Source: an uncultured Acidimicrobiales bacterium
GTDB lineage: Bacteria > Actinomycetota > Acidimicrobiia > Acidimicrobiales > SHLQ01
NCBI GenBank assembly: GCA_937934655.1
Contig: CALGZB010000007.1
Coordinates: 1-43,597 of the forward strand
Length of the DNA stretch: 43,597 bases
Direction: 5' to 3'
Shown: one piece after another, positions 23,547-31,461 of the stretch
Layout: each line of letters opens with the position of its first letter
Numbering within the stretch: the first letter of the stretch is position 1
Notes under the pieces: model-generated
Database searches by the model: none
The model's input: the letters and a program-made list of their open reading frames with translations, nothing else
Told to the model about the DNA's origin: nothing
Made by a program: the position numbers and the translations under genes

Positions 23547-24842
23547 TTAGGAATTCTTTTTCACTCGAACTGTTCTGGTTGAGCGCACATCGAGCGCCAT
23601 GGCGTCGGCATCTTCGACCTGTTTCTTCAAACGCACGGTGCCGGTCTTTGGGTCATCGACCTCAACGACCTTTTCGAGGAGCTTCACGGTGTCGCCGTTG
23701 CCAGCCTCGTGCGCCAACTGCACTGCTCGACCGAGTTTCATCGTCGCCGTTGCGCCATCGCCGGAATCACGAGCCGCCAGTCCATCGGCAATCGCGTCGG
23801 CCAACTCGGCCTGCCCGGTGTAGTGAGCAACCTCACGGTTGATACGGGTCGACAGCGCTTCGTCGTTGGTCCAGATTGCTCGCACGAGCGCACTTGGTTG
23901 TTCGACACCGTCGATGGTGAGCATGACGCGGGCTCCCAAACGCTCGTCGCCAACATTGCCGACCGGGATGCGAATACGCAGGTGGTAATCACGCGATTCA
24001 TCGCCCGACCACGCACCAAGCGGGTAGTCGTTGGTAAGCGCCTTCACTGGCGCACCCTTGGTGGTGAGATCGTCGATGTTGGGCGCCACCTGTTTGATGA
24101 ACTCGACCTTGGAACCTTGTGGGGTCCAAAGACGGAGCGCCACGGCGCCTACCTCTTTACCCATCGCTGCTTGTGTGAGGGCGCGAAACTCGGCTTCCAT
24201 CTCGGATGGGCTCGGAATGATGTCGACCGTTCCAAGCAACGCGTTGGAAACGCGGCGCAGCTCGTCGACGTTCCAGTCGGTCCCAAGACCACGAGCGTCG
24301 CACTGGAACAGTCCGCTGCAGGCGGCGATGGCATCGTTGAGTGCGCGATCGCTCTCGCTCTGGTTCTTCCCGTCGGTGAGAAGTATGCAGTGGTTTATAG
24401 AGTTGGGAACGTTGTTGAAGATTCCTGCCGCGGCAGAGAGCCATGTCCCGATGGCGGTTCCGCCCTTGGCACGTACCCGTGACACCACCGACTTCGCTGC
24501 TTCGCGAGTGTCGGCAGCAGCGCGAGCCACCGCGCCGGCCTCCTGCGGGTAGAGCGCGTAGGCCCCGTCGACTCCGGCAACGATTGAGAACAGCGTGCCG
24601 TCACTGATGGTGTCGATGGCTGCCATCGTTGCTTCTCGGGCGGCCCGCATTTTGAGCCCACCCTCCTCGTTCATCGATCCGGAACAGTCGATGATGATGA
24701 CCTCGACGCGCTCCTGCCCCGATGGCGGAGCAGCGATACCCGCACCGCCGCCCGACGCGGTGACGGTGATGACTGCGTCGACGACGTCGGCGCCTTCGTT
24801 GAGATACTCGTTCTGGAAAACTTCGGCTCGGAAATCAGTCAC
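23547..24842 (-). CDS. VWA-domain protein of the PknG cluster
   Basis: Protein of 431 residues with a von Willebrand factor A domain at about 46-230. The metal-ion-dependent adhesion site is complete: D52-C-S54-G-S56, Thr in GGTAIG, and Asp in LLTDGKN. The rest is beta-rich with a helical tail; the 300-345 region has RDYHLRIRIPVGNVG. No signal or membrane span is seen, so it is cytoplasmic. VWA proteins of this kind often assemble with AAA+ ATPases or with kinase-phosphatase-FHA sets. Its start overlaps the PP2C stop by eight bases, so it is translationally coupled in the PknG operon. The binding partner is not known; the giant AAA+ protein 12 kb away is one candidate, on inference only. Confidence 0.88.
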   Translation of the reverse strand: MTDFRAEVFQNEYLNEGADVVDAVITVTASGGGAGIAAPPSGQERVEVIIIDCSGSMNEEGGLKMRAAREATMAAIDTISDGTLFSIVAGVDGAYALYPQEAGAVARAAADTREAAKSVVSRVRAKGGTAIGTWLSAAAGIFNNVPNSINHCILLTDGKNQSESDRALNDAIAACSGLFQCDARGLGTDWNVDELRRVSNALLGTVDIIPSPSEMEAEFRALTQAAMGKEVGAVALRLWTPQGSKVEFIKQVAPNIDDLTTKGAPVKALTNDYPLGAWSGDESRDYHLRIRIPVGNVGDERLGARVMLTIDGVEQPSALVRAIWTNDEALSTRINREVAHYTGQAELADAIADGLAARDSGDGATATMKLGRAVQLAHEAGNGDTVKLLEKVVEVDDPKTGTVRLKKQVEDADAMALDVRSTRTVRVKKNS

Positions 24843-26025
24843 TGGTTACGTCCTCTACTTCTGGAGATTCGGGTACTTCTGGAGATTCGGGCACTTCTAG
24901 AGATTCGGGCACTTCTGGAGATTCGGGTTCGGGTTCTTGAGATGCGGGTACTTGCGATTCTGGGCCAGGAATGTCGGCGATGGCCACGGTGGTGTTGTCG
25001 TGGCCGCCCGAATCGAGGGCAAAGCGCACAAGGTTCTGCGCCAGTGCGAGCAACGAGTCGCCCTTCTGCGCCTCGAGTTGGGCGGTCATCGCTTCATCGG
25101 TATCGGCGTAGTTCCATAACCCATCGCTGCAAAGCAGCAACCGGCCCGAGGTGTCTCTTCCTTCAGAGCTTCCTTCAGGGCTGGCTTCAGGGCTGGCATC
25201 AGGATTGTTCGTAGGAAGGTGGTGCACGGCGATTCCTGGCTCGAGCTCGTGGGCGTCATCGCCAAGCCAACGAGTAATGGTGTGAGCGCGACGATCGGCA
25301 TTCGCCTCTTCGGCCGTCATCAACCCATCGGCTACCTGCTCATACGCCCACGAATGATCGGTGGTGAGCTGGCTCGCGACACCCAAACCGTCGATCCAAT
25401 AGGCCCGGCTGTCGCCAAGCCAACCAACCGTGATCTGAACGCCGGTGTCGGTGACTCGGGAGATCGATGCCACAAAGGTGCACGAGGGCGACCCCTTGCC
25501 GCCGACGACCTGCGGCACCTGAAGGGCCGCATCCTGGCCAGCTCGCACGGCTGCCTGCATTGCAGCAACATCACCGGCGCCGTCGACACCACCATCGATC
25601 TCGGCGCTGCTTTTGAGTGACTCGACCAACGCGTCGAGCGCCGCCGTCGTTGCGACGAGCGACGCCTGCTCGGGGTTGTCGGTGGTCGACACGCCGTCGC
25701 ACACCACCATCGCCGAGTTTGATCCGACCTGGGCGACCGCCCCGAAGTCTTCGTTGCGATGATGCCGCTTGCCGCGGTCGGTCACCATCACTATCCAACC
25801 CTGGTCATCTTCAAGATGGTCACGAATGTCGGGTTGTTTGTGGCCACAACTCCCGCAGTAGCCATCGGCGGCGATATCGGTACTCGGCGCCGCGCAACTG
25901 ACGCACGGGTCACTTGAGGCGTGGGATAGCGCCGTGTCGGCGGCACCGTCGAGGTCGGCGCCGCAGGCTTCGCACCAATCTCCCTCACTCGCCGGTTCGG
26001 CGCATGCCGGACAAACCTGCGCCAT
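24835..26025 (-). CDS. PP2C-family Ser/Thr protein phosphatase with zinc ribbons
   Basis: Protein of 396 residues that removes phosphate from Ser/Thr residues with two metal ions. Two N-terminal zinc ribbons (C5/C8 with C18/C21; C41/C44 with C57/C60) resemble those of the kinase and FHA proteins. The PP2C domain (about 78-350) has RNED at 90-93, VVCDGVS at 108-114, WLGDSRAYW, LLCSDGLW and GGHDNTT. The last 30 or so residues are a repetitive acidic Ser-Pro-Glu tail (PESPEVPE...). It should reverse PknG phosphorylation. Its start shares one base with the PknG stop (TGATG), and its end overlaps the VWA gene by eight bases. Confidence 0.93.
   Translation of the reverse strand: MAQVCPACAEPASEGDWCEACGADLDGAADTALSHASSDPCVSCAAPSTDIAADGYCGSCGHKQPDIRDHLEDDQGWIVMVTDRGKRHHRNEDFGAVAQVGSNSAMVVCDGVSTTDNPEQASLVATTAALDALVESLKSSAEIDGGVDGAGDVAAMQAAVRAGQDAALQVPQVVGGKGSPSCTFVASISRVTDTGVQITVGWLGDSRAYWIDGLGVASQLTTDHSWAYEQVADGLMTAEEANADRRAHTITRWLGDDAHELEPGIAVHHLPTNNPDASPEASPEGSSEGRDTSGRLLLCSDGLWNYADTDEAMTAQLEAQKGDSLLALAQNLVRFALDSGGHDNTTVAIADIPGPESQVPASQEPEPESPEVPESLEVPESPEVPESPEVEDVTSD
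24857..24928 (-). repeat. 18-base tandem repeat coding the PP2C acidic tail
   Basis: Four units of 18 bases (ACTTCTGGAGATTCGGG plus T or C) encode a six-residue ESPEVP-type unit near the C-terminus of the phosphatase. One unit differs by a single base inside the core. The frame is kept, so length variation would not disrupt the protein. Confidence 0.88.
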
Positions 26026-28493
26026 CAGACGAGGCTCTTCGGGCGTACAAGGTTGGCCTTGTCGACCAGAGCAAACCGTTCGGCATCGGTAGGAGCCATT
26101 CGGGCCTGATCGCGGTAGACCGACTCGAGCTTTGACCGAAGATCAACCTCGGTGAGTCCGCCTCCAAACAGCTTCTTCGAGGCATCGGGGGCAAGAGTGC
26201 CAGCACCCATTGCCGCAAGCGCCCGCTCCAAGACTTCGGCGGCAAGACGCGACCGCTCGGACGCATCGATCTGTAGTTGATCGATGGTTTGCGCGGCGGC
26301 TTCGAGTTCGGCCGACGATGGCGCATCGGTGCTTCGAGCACCAGCCAACGTGCGGGCCGACTCGACTTGTGCGCCGGCAAAAGCGGCCGAGCTCGGCGGC
26401 ACTTGACGATACGCCGCAACTGCGCCGGCACGGTCGCCTTGGGCCGCACGGCAGCGAGCCAGACCAAACGGTGCGGAGACATACGTCGAGTCAACCGACG
26501 CAGCGAGTTCGTACAGCTTTGCTGCCCGGCCAAATTCTCCCGCCCGTTCAGCAGCGATAGCAACTGCCACCTTCGGCGCAACCTCGCCGGGGATTTCGGT
26601 CCAGACCTTGCTGAACATCTCGGCGGCGCCCTGCGGGTCGCCGGTCTCGAGCTTGAGGAGTCCTCGGTACCAATTGATGCGCCAATCCCAGGGGTCTGCC
26701 GCCTCGATCTGATCAAGGTTGGCGCCGACATGGGTCGTTGCATCGCCGCCGCCTTCGAGCATTGCGGCAATAGACCGCAAGCGGACCTCTCGAGTGTCGG
26801 GCAGCGAGCCACCCTTCAGACCATCGCTGATGAGTTCCAGTGCCCGGGTGGACTCGACATCTTCAATGCCGAGAAGGAACGCTGCCGCCGGATCGGCAGG
26901 GTCGATCTTGGGATGAGGCAGCACCCGCCAGTCGGCGGTGTCGACAAGCGCATTGTCGTCGGCGTCGATGAGCAACGTTGCCAAGCGGTCGCCCTCAAAA
27001 AGTTCACTCGGCACCGGGCGTGGGCTGCGTTGGCTGACCGCGACGATTTCGCGCAGCACACCGGTGAGCTGAAGAGCCGTCTCACCGGCGTCCTGGAACC
27101 GGTCGTCGGGGTGGTGGGCGGTGGCTTTGAGAAGGAAGCGGTAGAGCGATTCCCACTGCGCAAACACCGGCACCTCGCCGGGGGTAGGAAGGGTGTGCTC
27201 GTAGGTTCCCTTATGGAACACAAAGTCGAGGATCATCACCGCAAGGGTTCGACCCACGGTGAACAGGTCGGAGGATACCGAAGGGCCCATGGTGGCGATC
27301 TCGGGAGCTTGAAACCCTCGGGTGCCGAAGATTGCGGCATCATTGTCGTCAATCTGCATCACTCCGCCCACGTCGATGAGCTTCACGCCGTCGCCAACAC
27401 TCATGACGTTGGCGGGCTTGAGGTCGTTGTAGACCAGTCCTGACTCGTGCAGATAACCAAGCGCCGGGAGGATTCCCAGGATGTAGGCGATTGCGTCGGT
27501 GACCGGGAGCGGATCGGGTACGCCACCATTGGCCTTGCGGCGGTCCTTGAGCTTCGAGTTGAGCGACTCGCCACCGACGTACTCCATCACGATGTAGCCA
27601 GCGCCTGCGTGAGTAACAAAGTTGTAGATATTGACAATGCTGCCGTGCTCGATACGAGCGAGGAACTGCCGCTCGGCCACCGCTGAAGCAGCGGCATCTT
27701 CGTCATCGGAGTTCAGGAGGCCCTTCAGTACAACCCAACGATCGGACACCGCTTTGTCCTTACCGAGATAGATCCAGCCCATTCCACCGTGGGCAAGTGC
27801 GCCGAGGATCTCGTACTGGCCGCCCACAAGATCGCCGCTTTTTAGCTTGGGAGCGTTGGTCGTGAAGTCGAAAGGAGTGCGGCAGTTTCCGCAGAATCCC
27901 TGCACCCGGCCGGGGCGAGTGTCGGAGGTTCGCCCGACCTCATTGCCGCAACTGGTGCACACGCGTTTTTCTTCCGGGACAACACCCAGAACGCTCTGGA
28001 TCTTCTCGGCCGACATGAGCGCGGCGGCCGGATCGCCTTCGGGTGTTGGCGGCACGGTGACAAGCCCGAGCCCAAGTCGCTGGCGCGAAATACCGGTTCG
28101 ACGGGTGCTTGCCGTGCGGCGGGTCGAAGTTGGGCCCGTGCGTTGCGACGAAGTTCCGGGGGCAGTAGGCGCAGCGATCGAAGAGCCCGCGAAGGTTCCC
28201 GACGTTGGCGGCGCTGCAGGAGAGCTGGCAGTGCTTCCGGCGATGCCGCAGGTGTTGCAGTACCCGTCGGCCTCAATGGCCCCGGTGCATCCAGCCTGGG
28301 AACATGAGGCTCCGGCGACAGGCGGGGCGGCAACGGCTGGGGCAACTGCTTGCGCTTGGGGTGAAGCCGATTGGGCTGACGGCGGCGGGGATGAGGGTGC
28401 CGCACTGGCGGGTGCTTTTGCTCCGCAGGTGTCGCAGTACCCATCGCTGGCAAAGGCGCCGGTGCACCCGGCGGTAACGCTGCATGAGCTCAT
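26025..28493 (-). CDS. pknG: PknG-type Ser/Thr protein kinase with zinc ribbons and TPR domain
   Basis: Cytoplasmic kinase of 822 residues. Two zinc ribbons (C4/C10/C20/C23 and C64/C69/C79/C82) precede a Pro/Ser/Thr linker. The rubredoxin-like element typical of PknG (C179/C182 with C201/C204) follows, then the kinase domain: P-loop AHGGMGWIYL at 234-243, K257, the VYNDLKP loop with D357 and the unusual LIDVGG at 372-377. A TPR-rich half (about 480-822) ends in LVDKANLVRP, as in Mycobacterium PknG. In mycobacteria PknG phosphorylates GarA and tunes glutamate metabolism. The extra N-terminal ribbons are not in mycobacterial PknG. The 418-residue helical protein gene upstream overlaps its start by four bases; the mycobacterial glutamate-binding lipoprotein gene is not present. 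Confidence 0.95.
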   Translation of the reverse strand: MSSCSVTAGCTGAFASDGYCDTCGAKAPASAAPSSPPPSAQSASPQAQAVAPAVAAPPVAGASCSQAGCTGAIEADGYCNTCGIAGSTASSPAAPPTSGTFAGSSIAAPTAPGTSSQRTGPTSTRRTASTRRTGISRQRLGLGLVTVPPTPEGDPAAALMSAEKIQSVLGVVPEEKRVCTSCGNEVGRTSDTRPGRVQGFCGNCRTPFDFTTNAPKLKSGDLVGGQYEILGALAHGGMGWIYLGKDKAVSDRWVVLKGLLNSDDEDAAASAVAERQFLARIEHGSIVNIYNFVTHAGAGYIVMEYVGGESLNSKLKDRRKANGGVPDPLPVTDAIAYILGILPALGYLHESGLVYNDLKPANVMSVGDGVKLIDVGGVMQIDDNDAAIFGTRGFQAPEIATMGPSVSSDLFTVGRTLAVMILDFVFHKGTYEHTLPTPGEVPVFAQWESLYRFLLKATAHHPDDRFQDAGETALQLTGVLREIVAVSQRSPRPVPSELFEGDRLATLLIDADDNALVDTADWRVLPHPKIDPADPAAAFLLGIEDVESTRALELISDGLKGGSLPDTREVRLRSIAAMLEGGGDATTHVGANLDQIEAADPWDWRINWYRGLLKLETGDPQGAAEMFSKVWTEIPGEVAPKVAVAIAAERAGEFGRAAKLYELAASVDSTYVSAPFGLARCRAAQGDRAGAVAAYRQVPPSSAAFAGAQVESARTLAGARSTDAPSSAELEAAAQTIDQLQIDASERSRLAAEVLERALAAMGAGTLAPDASKKLFGGGLTEVDLRSKLESVYRDQARMAPTDAERFALVDKANLVRPKSLV

Positions 28494-29746
28494 GAGGCTG
28501 CTCCTGGTGAGTTGGTGATGCCTGGTAGTCGCATTGCGTTACCAAAGGCCGAGACCAACATGTTGGCCCGGTCGAGATCGGTGGGCGAAGTGAAGAGTTC
28601 GTTGTGCGCATCGTCGTGCAGATCGGAGAGCGTTGGATCCTCGGCTCGACCGAGCGCTGCGGCCTTCGCCCAGTAGGCAGCGAGCAGTCCGCGCAGTTCG
28701 CTTCGTTGGCGGAGTGGCGCCGCGTTTATGTCGTAGGCGCGGGTGAGTTGTTCGCGAAACGCCACCACTTTGGCCATCCACTCGTCGAGCTTCTGACGTT
28801 TCTGTTGCCAGTCGCCATCGGCAGCCCGAAGCTCATCGGCCATCGCTGCGAGTCCTTTGTCGCCATCGATGATGGCCACATCAGGAGTACGGATAAGGCC
28901 TTCGACGTTCACGATCTTCGACGTCGATTGGGTATGCGCAGTGGCAGCTTGGTTTCGCAATATCCGTAGCTCGGCGAGATGCGCCTCGGATTCGGCGATA
29001 TCGCCATCGAGCTGGTCATAGCCTCGGGCAATCGCAGCCATCTGATGCGCAGCATCGGCGACCAGAACATCGAGGTCGGAGGCGTAGTTGGCACTGAGCG
29101 ACATTGGATCCTCGGCAAGTGCCGATTTCACGTCACGGAGTCTTGTGTGCAGCGCATTGACCGTCGGCTCGGAAAGGCCAAGGCGGTTTGCGTCTTTCTG
29201 AAGCCGCTGGAGAGTGGTTTCGGCGCTCGAGGTCCGGGGCACCACCTCGGTCCACACCTGGTCGACCATGGCAACCGCATCGCGGATTGGTTCATAAACC
29301 GAGCGCATATTGCTGAGGAGCTGATCGATTGTGCCGCGAACATCGTTGCTGCCGCTATCGAGGAGATCGCGCTGGGTCACGCCTCGATCGTCGACGTGCA
29401 ACAGGATTGACGAACCAGTAAGGAGGTCGGTGAGCCGTCGCCGGCGCTCGGTGTTCATCCGACCGTCGTCACGAATATCGCGGACATCGTTGAGCGTCAC
29501 CCGAAGTTGGGCGAGCCAACGCCAGAGCTCCGGCGCCTGTTCCATCGCTGGCCCAACGGTTGCGAGGGTGGTTCCACGGAGTCCGCCGGCACTGAGAATC
29601 TTGTAGGTGGGATGCTCATCAAGTTCGAGCAAATTCGCCGCGATACGCGCTTCGGCCGCACCGTAGCGAGTGAGAAGTTCGTCGATCTGTTCGGCTTGCA
29701 GCAACCGGAAGGTCCTCGGTAATTCGTGGTTCCGAACATCGTACAA
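28490..29746 (-). CDS. Unrecognised alpha-helical protein at the head of the PknG operon
   Basis: Protein of 418 residues with no signal sequence and no membrane span. It is strongly helical with long amphipathic and coiled-coil-like stretches (about 160-310), a short Leu/Ala-rich C-terminal helix (RGLLAAYWAKAAALGRAEDP) and a Gly/Ala/Pro tail. I do not recognise a family. Position is the best clue: it is the first gene of the operon with PknG, PP2C, VWA and FHA, and its stop overlaps the pknG start by four bases. In mycobacteria the corresponding position holds GlnX, a membrane sensor; this protein lacks membrane segments, so it is not simply GlnX. Scaffold or regulator of PknG is a reasonable inference. 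Confidence 0.8.
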   Translation of the reverse strand: MYDVRNHELPRTFRLLQAEQIDELLTRYGAAEARIAANLLELDEHPTYKILSAGGLRGTTLATVGPAMEQAPELWRWLAQLRVTLNDVRDIRDDGRMNTERRRRLTDLLTGSSILLHVDDRGVTQRDLLDSGSNDVRGTIDQLLSNMRSVYEPIRDAVAMVDQVWTEVVPRTSSAETTLQRLQKDANRLGLSEPTVNALHTRLRDVKSALAEDPMSLSANYASDLDVLVADAAHQMAAIARGYDQLDGDIAESEAHLAELRILRNQAATAHTQSTSKIVNVEGLIRTPDVAIIDGDKGLAAMADELRAADGDWQQKRQKLDEWMAKVVAFREQLTRAYDINAAPLRQRSELRGLLAAYWAKAAALGRAEDPTLSDLHDDAHNELFTSPTDLDRANMLVSAFGNAMRLPGITNSPGAAS

Positions 29747-29793
29747 CCAGCTCGGCGGCTGGACTGCCTAGTTCCTTCCGGTTCCGAGCGTGC

Positions 29794-31011
29794 TTAGTTC
29801 GGGGCGATCTTCGTGCGCTTGGGCATTGGGTAACGAAACCAACCTTTGCAGGAGAGCTGCTCGCTCTTTTTCAGGCCTTTGCCACAACCGTTCGATGCGC
29901 TCCAAACGCCTTTCGATTTCACGTTTGGGGCCTCGGTTTCAAAGACCCGGCCGTTGACGGCGATGAAGTCGACGGTGACATCACGATCGACGCCCTTGTG
30001 ATCGCCGTCATTGACAAAAATGACCGTGACGTTGTTGGCGCGCATCGACTTGCGGGGGATGTAGCGGAAGTCGCGCATCTCGGTGGTGAGCTGAAATCCG
30101 GCAACGACCTTGCGGTTTACTTTGATCTTGATGATTTCGGTTCCGGTGGTGCCTTGCGCACGGATGACCATGGGCGCATCGGGCAGGGGCACTGTTGTGG
30201 GAGGGACTGTTGTGGGAGGCGGCCGCGTCGTTGTCGTAGTGGTCGGGGGCCGGGTCGTCGTCGTGGTGGTCGTCGTCGTTGTGGATGTCGTTGTTGATGG
30301 TTCGACGGGCACGATGCTTCGACACTGCGGAACGGTCTCGAACCGGAATCCCTGTGCGGTGAAGTGTTCAAGCACCCGGCGGGTGGCCTCGACGGTTGCC
30401 GGGCCGGCGGGGTCATGCAACAAGATGATGTCGCCCGACTGAGCGTTTCGCACTCGATCGAGGAACTCGTCACCCGACTTGAGCCCGTAGTCATTGCCGC
30501 CCCGGTTCCAAAGCACCTTGGTCATTCCGAGGCTCTCCGCGATGCCGTCGACCCGAGCGTTCGAGCTGCCTGACGGCGGTCGCATACACGTCGGCTTGGC
30601 GCCGATGACTCCCTCGATGGTGTTGCTCGCATCATTGAACTCACGCCAGACCTCATCGTCGGAGAGGTCTGGGAGATTCGGATGGCTCATCGTGTGGTTG
30701 CCAACCTGATGCCCCCGGTCGACCATGGACCGCATCAAATCGGCTGCCGAATTGAGTTTGGAACCCAGCGGGAAGAATGTCGCCTTCGCACCATGGTCGT
30801 CGAGTGCATCAAGAATCGACCAGGTGAAGTCGTTCGAAGGGCCATCGTCGAAGGTGAGATACAGCACCCGGTCGTCCTGGCCAGAAGCCGAATTGGCCAA
30901 CGAAAGCCCAGCGACCGTTACCGCAGAAATGAGCAGCATCGCGAGCAGTCGAGTCACAACTGGTGACCGACCTTTGGGAGAACCGTTGCAAGTACGGTCA
31001 TTCGTCGCCAT
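29794..31011 (-). CDS. Secreted polysaccharide deacetylase with a carbohydrate-binding-like tail
   Basis: Exported enzyme of 405 residues. A signal sequence (about 15-45) is followed by a NodB-type catalytic domain (about 48-230) with the motifs in order: TFDDGPS with D55/D56, HTMSHPNL with H106/H110, RPPSGSSN with R144, and ILLHD with H199. It should remove N- or O-acetyl groups from cell-wall or surface polysaccharide. A Thr/Pro-rich linker (about 239-285) then leads to a beta-rich domain of about 115 residues (IRAQGTTGTEIIKIKVN ... RDVTVDFIAVNG ... CGKGLKKSEQLSCKGWFRYP) that resembles CBM36/60 xylan-binding modules in pattern. ATG 31011 is preferred to the longer frame starting at 31053. 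Confidence 0.88.
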   Translation of the reverse strand: MATNDRTCNGSPKGRSPVVTRLLAMLLISAVTVAGLSLANSASGQDDRVLYLTFDDGPSNDFTWSILDALDDHGAKATFFPLGSKLNSAADLMRSMVDRGHQVGNHTMSHPNLPDLSDDEVWREFNDASNTIEGVIGAKPTCMRPPSGSSNARVDGIAESLGMTKVLWNRGGNDYGLKSGDEFLDRVRNAQSGDIILLHDPAGPATVEATRRVLEHFTAQGFRFETVPQCRSIVPVEPSTTTSTTTTTTTTTTRPPTTTTTTRPPPTTVPPTTVPLPDAPMVIRAQGTTGTEIIKIKVNRKVVAGFQLTTEMRDFRYIPRKSMRANNVTVIFVNDGDHKGVDRDVTVDFIAVNGRVFETEAPNVKSKGVWSASNGCGKGLKKSEQLSCKGWFRYPMPKRTKIAPN

Positions 31012-31105
31012 TGGTCGGACAGAATAGACCGAAACTCCGTGAGCGACATTCATCCACGACGAGAGATATAGAACGACGCTCGAAGCCGTGATCTATCGTG
31101 AAGAC

Positions 31106-31360
31106 ATGTGCCGAAATATCACAACGCTGCGGGGGCTTGAACCCACCGCCACTGAAGAAGAAATCGTCGCCGCCGCCCGTCAATATTGCCGCAAAGTCAG
31201 CGGCGTGCAGAAGGTCTCGGCCAACACCGAAGACGCCTTCGAGCGAGCGGTAGCAATCATCGCCGCCGCAACCATCGATCTTCTCGGCGAGCTCCCACCC
31301 AGAAAACAACCCCCCAAAACCGAACCCCCACTCAGAAGACTCGCCAAAACCAGAGCCTAA
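31106..31360 (+). CDS. DUF2277 family protein
   Basis: Small cytoplasmic protein of 84 residues. It starts with the family signature MCRNITTLRGLEP and continues through TATEEEIVAAARQYCRKVSG to a basic Pro-rich tail. DUF2277 is widespread in actinobacteria and other phyla and has no known function. I chose ATG 31106 because relatives start with MCRNI; the frame is open from 31088. A long perfect hairpin follows the stop codon. Confidence 0.88.
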   Translation: MCRNITTLRGLEPTATEEEIVAAARQYCRKVSGVQKVSANTEDAFERAVAIIAAATIDLLGELPPRKQPPKTEPPLRRLAKTRA

Positions 31361-31367
31361 AGCCGTA

Positions 31368-31411
31368 CTGGTCGAAATAGTGGCTGCTGGAGCAGCCACT
31401 ATTTCGACCAG
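31368..31411. terminator. 44-base perfect hairpin between convergent genes
   Basis: A 21-base arm at 31368-31388 pairs without mismatch with 31391-31411, leaving two bases (GG) between the arms. It starts seven bases after the DUF2277 stop and 51 bases before the end of the convergent NimA-like gene. AGATTTTTGG follows on the plus strand and CAGTACGGCTTTAGG on the minus strand, so it may end transcription from the left, or from both sides. Confidence 0.75.
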
Positions 31412-31461
31412 AACAGATTTTTGGGCTGTTTTGGTTTTGGTGCTGGTCTTCGGCTTTTGGG

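Noticed and set aside
23547-24842. Pairing of the VWA protein with the giant AAA+ protein as a MoxR-VWA system
   Set aside because: The two genes are 12 kb apart in different operons; the VWA gene belongs to the PknG set by overlap.
26277-27443. Long plus-strand frame (388 codons) across pknG
   Set aside because: It is antisense to the PknG kinase and TPR domains and shows no protein motifs of its own.
30195-30300. Simple GTT/GTC-rich repeat
   Set aside because: It is the coding sequence of the Thr-rich linker in the deacetylase, not an independent element.
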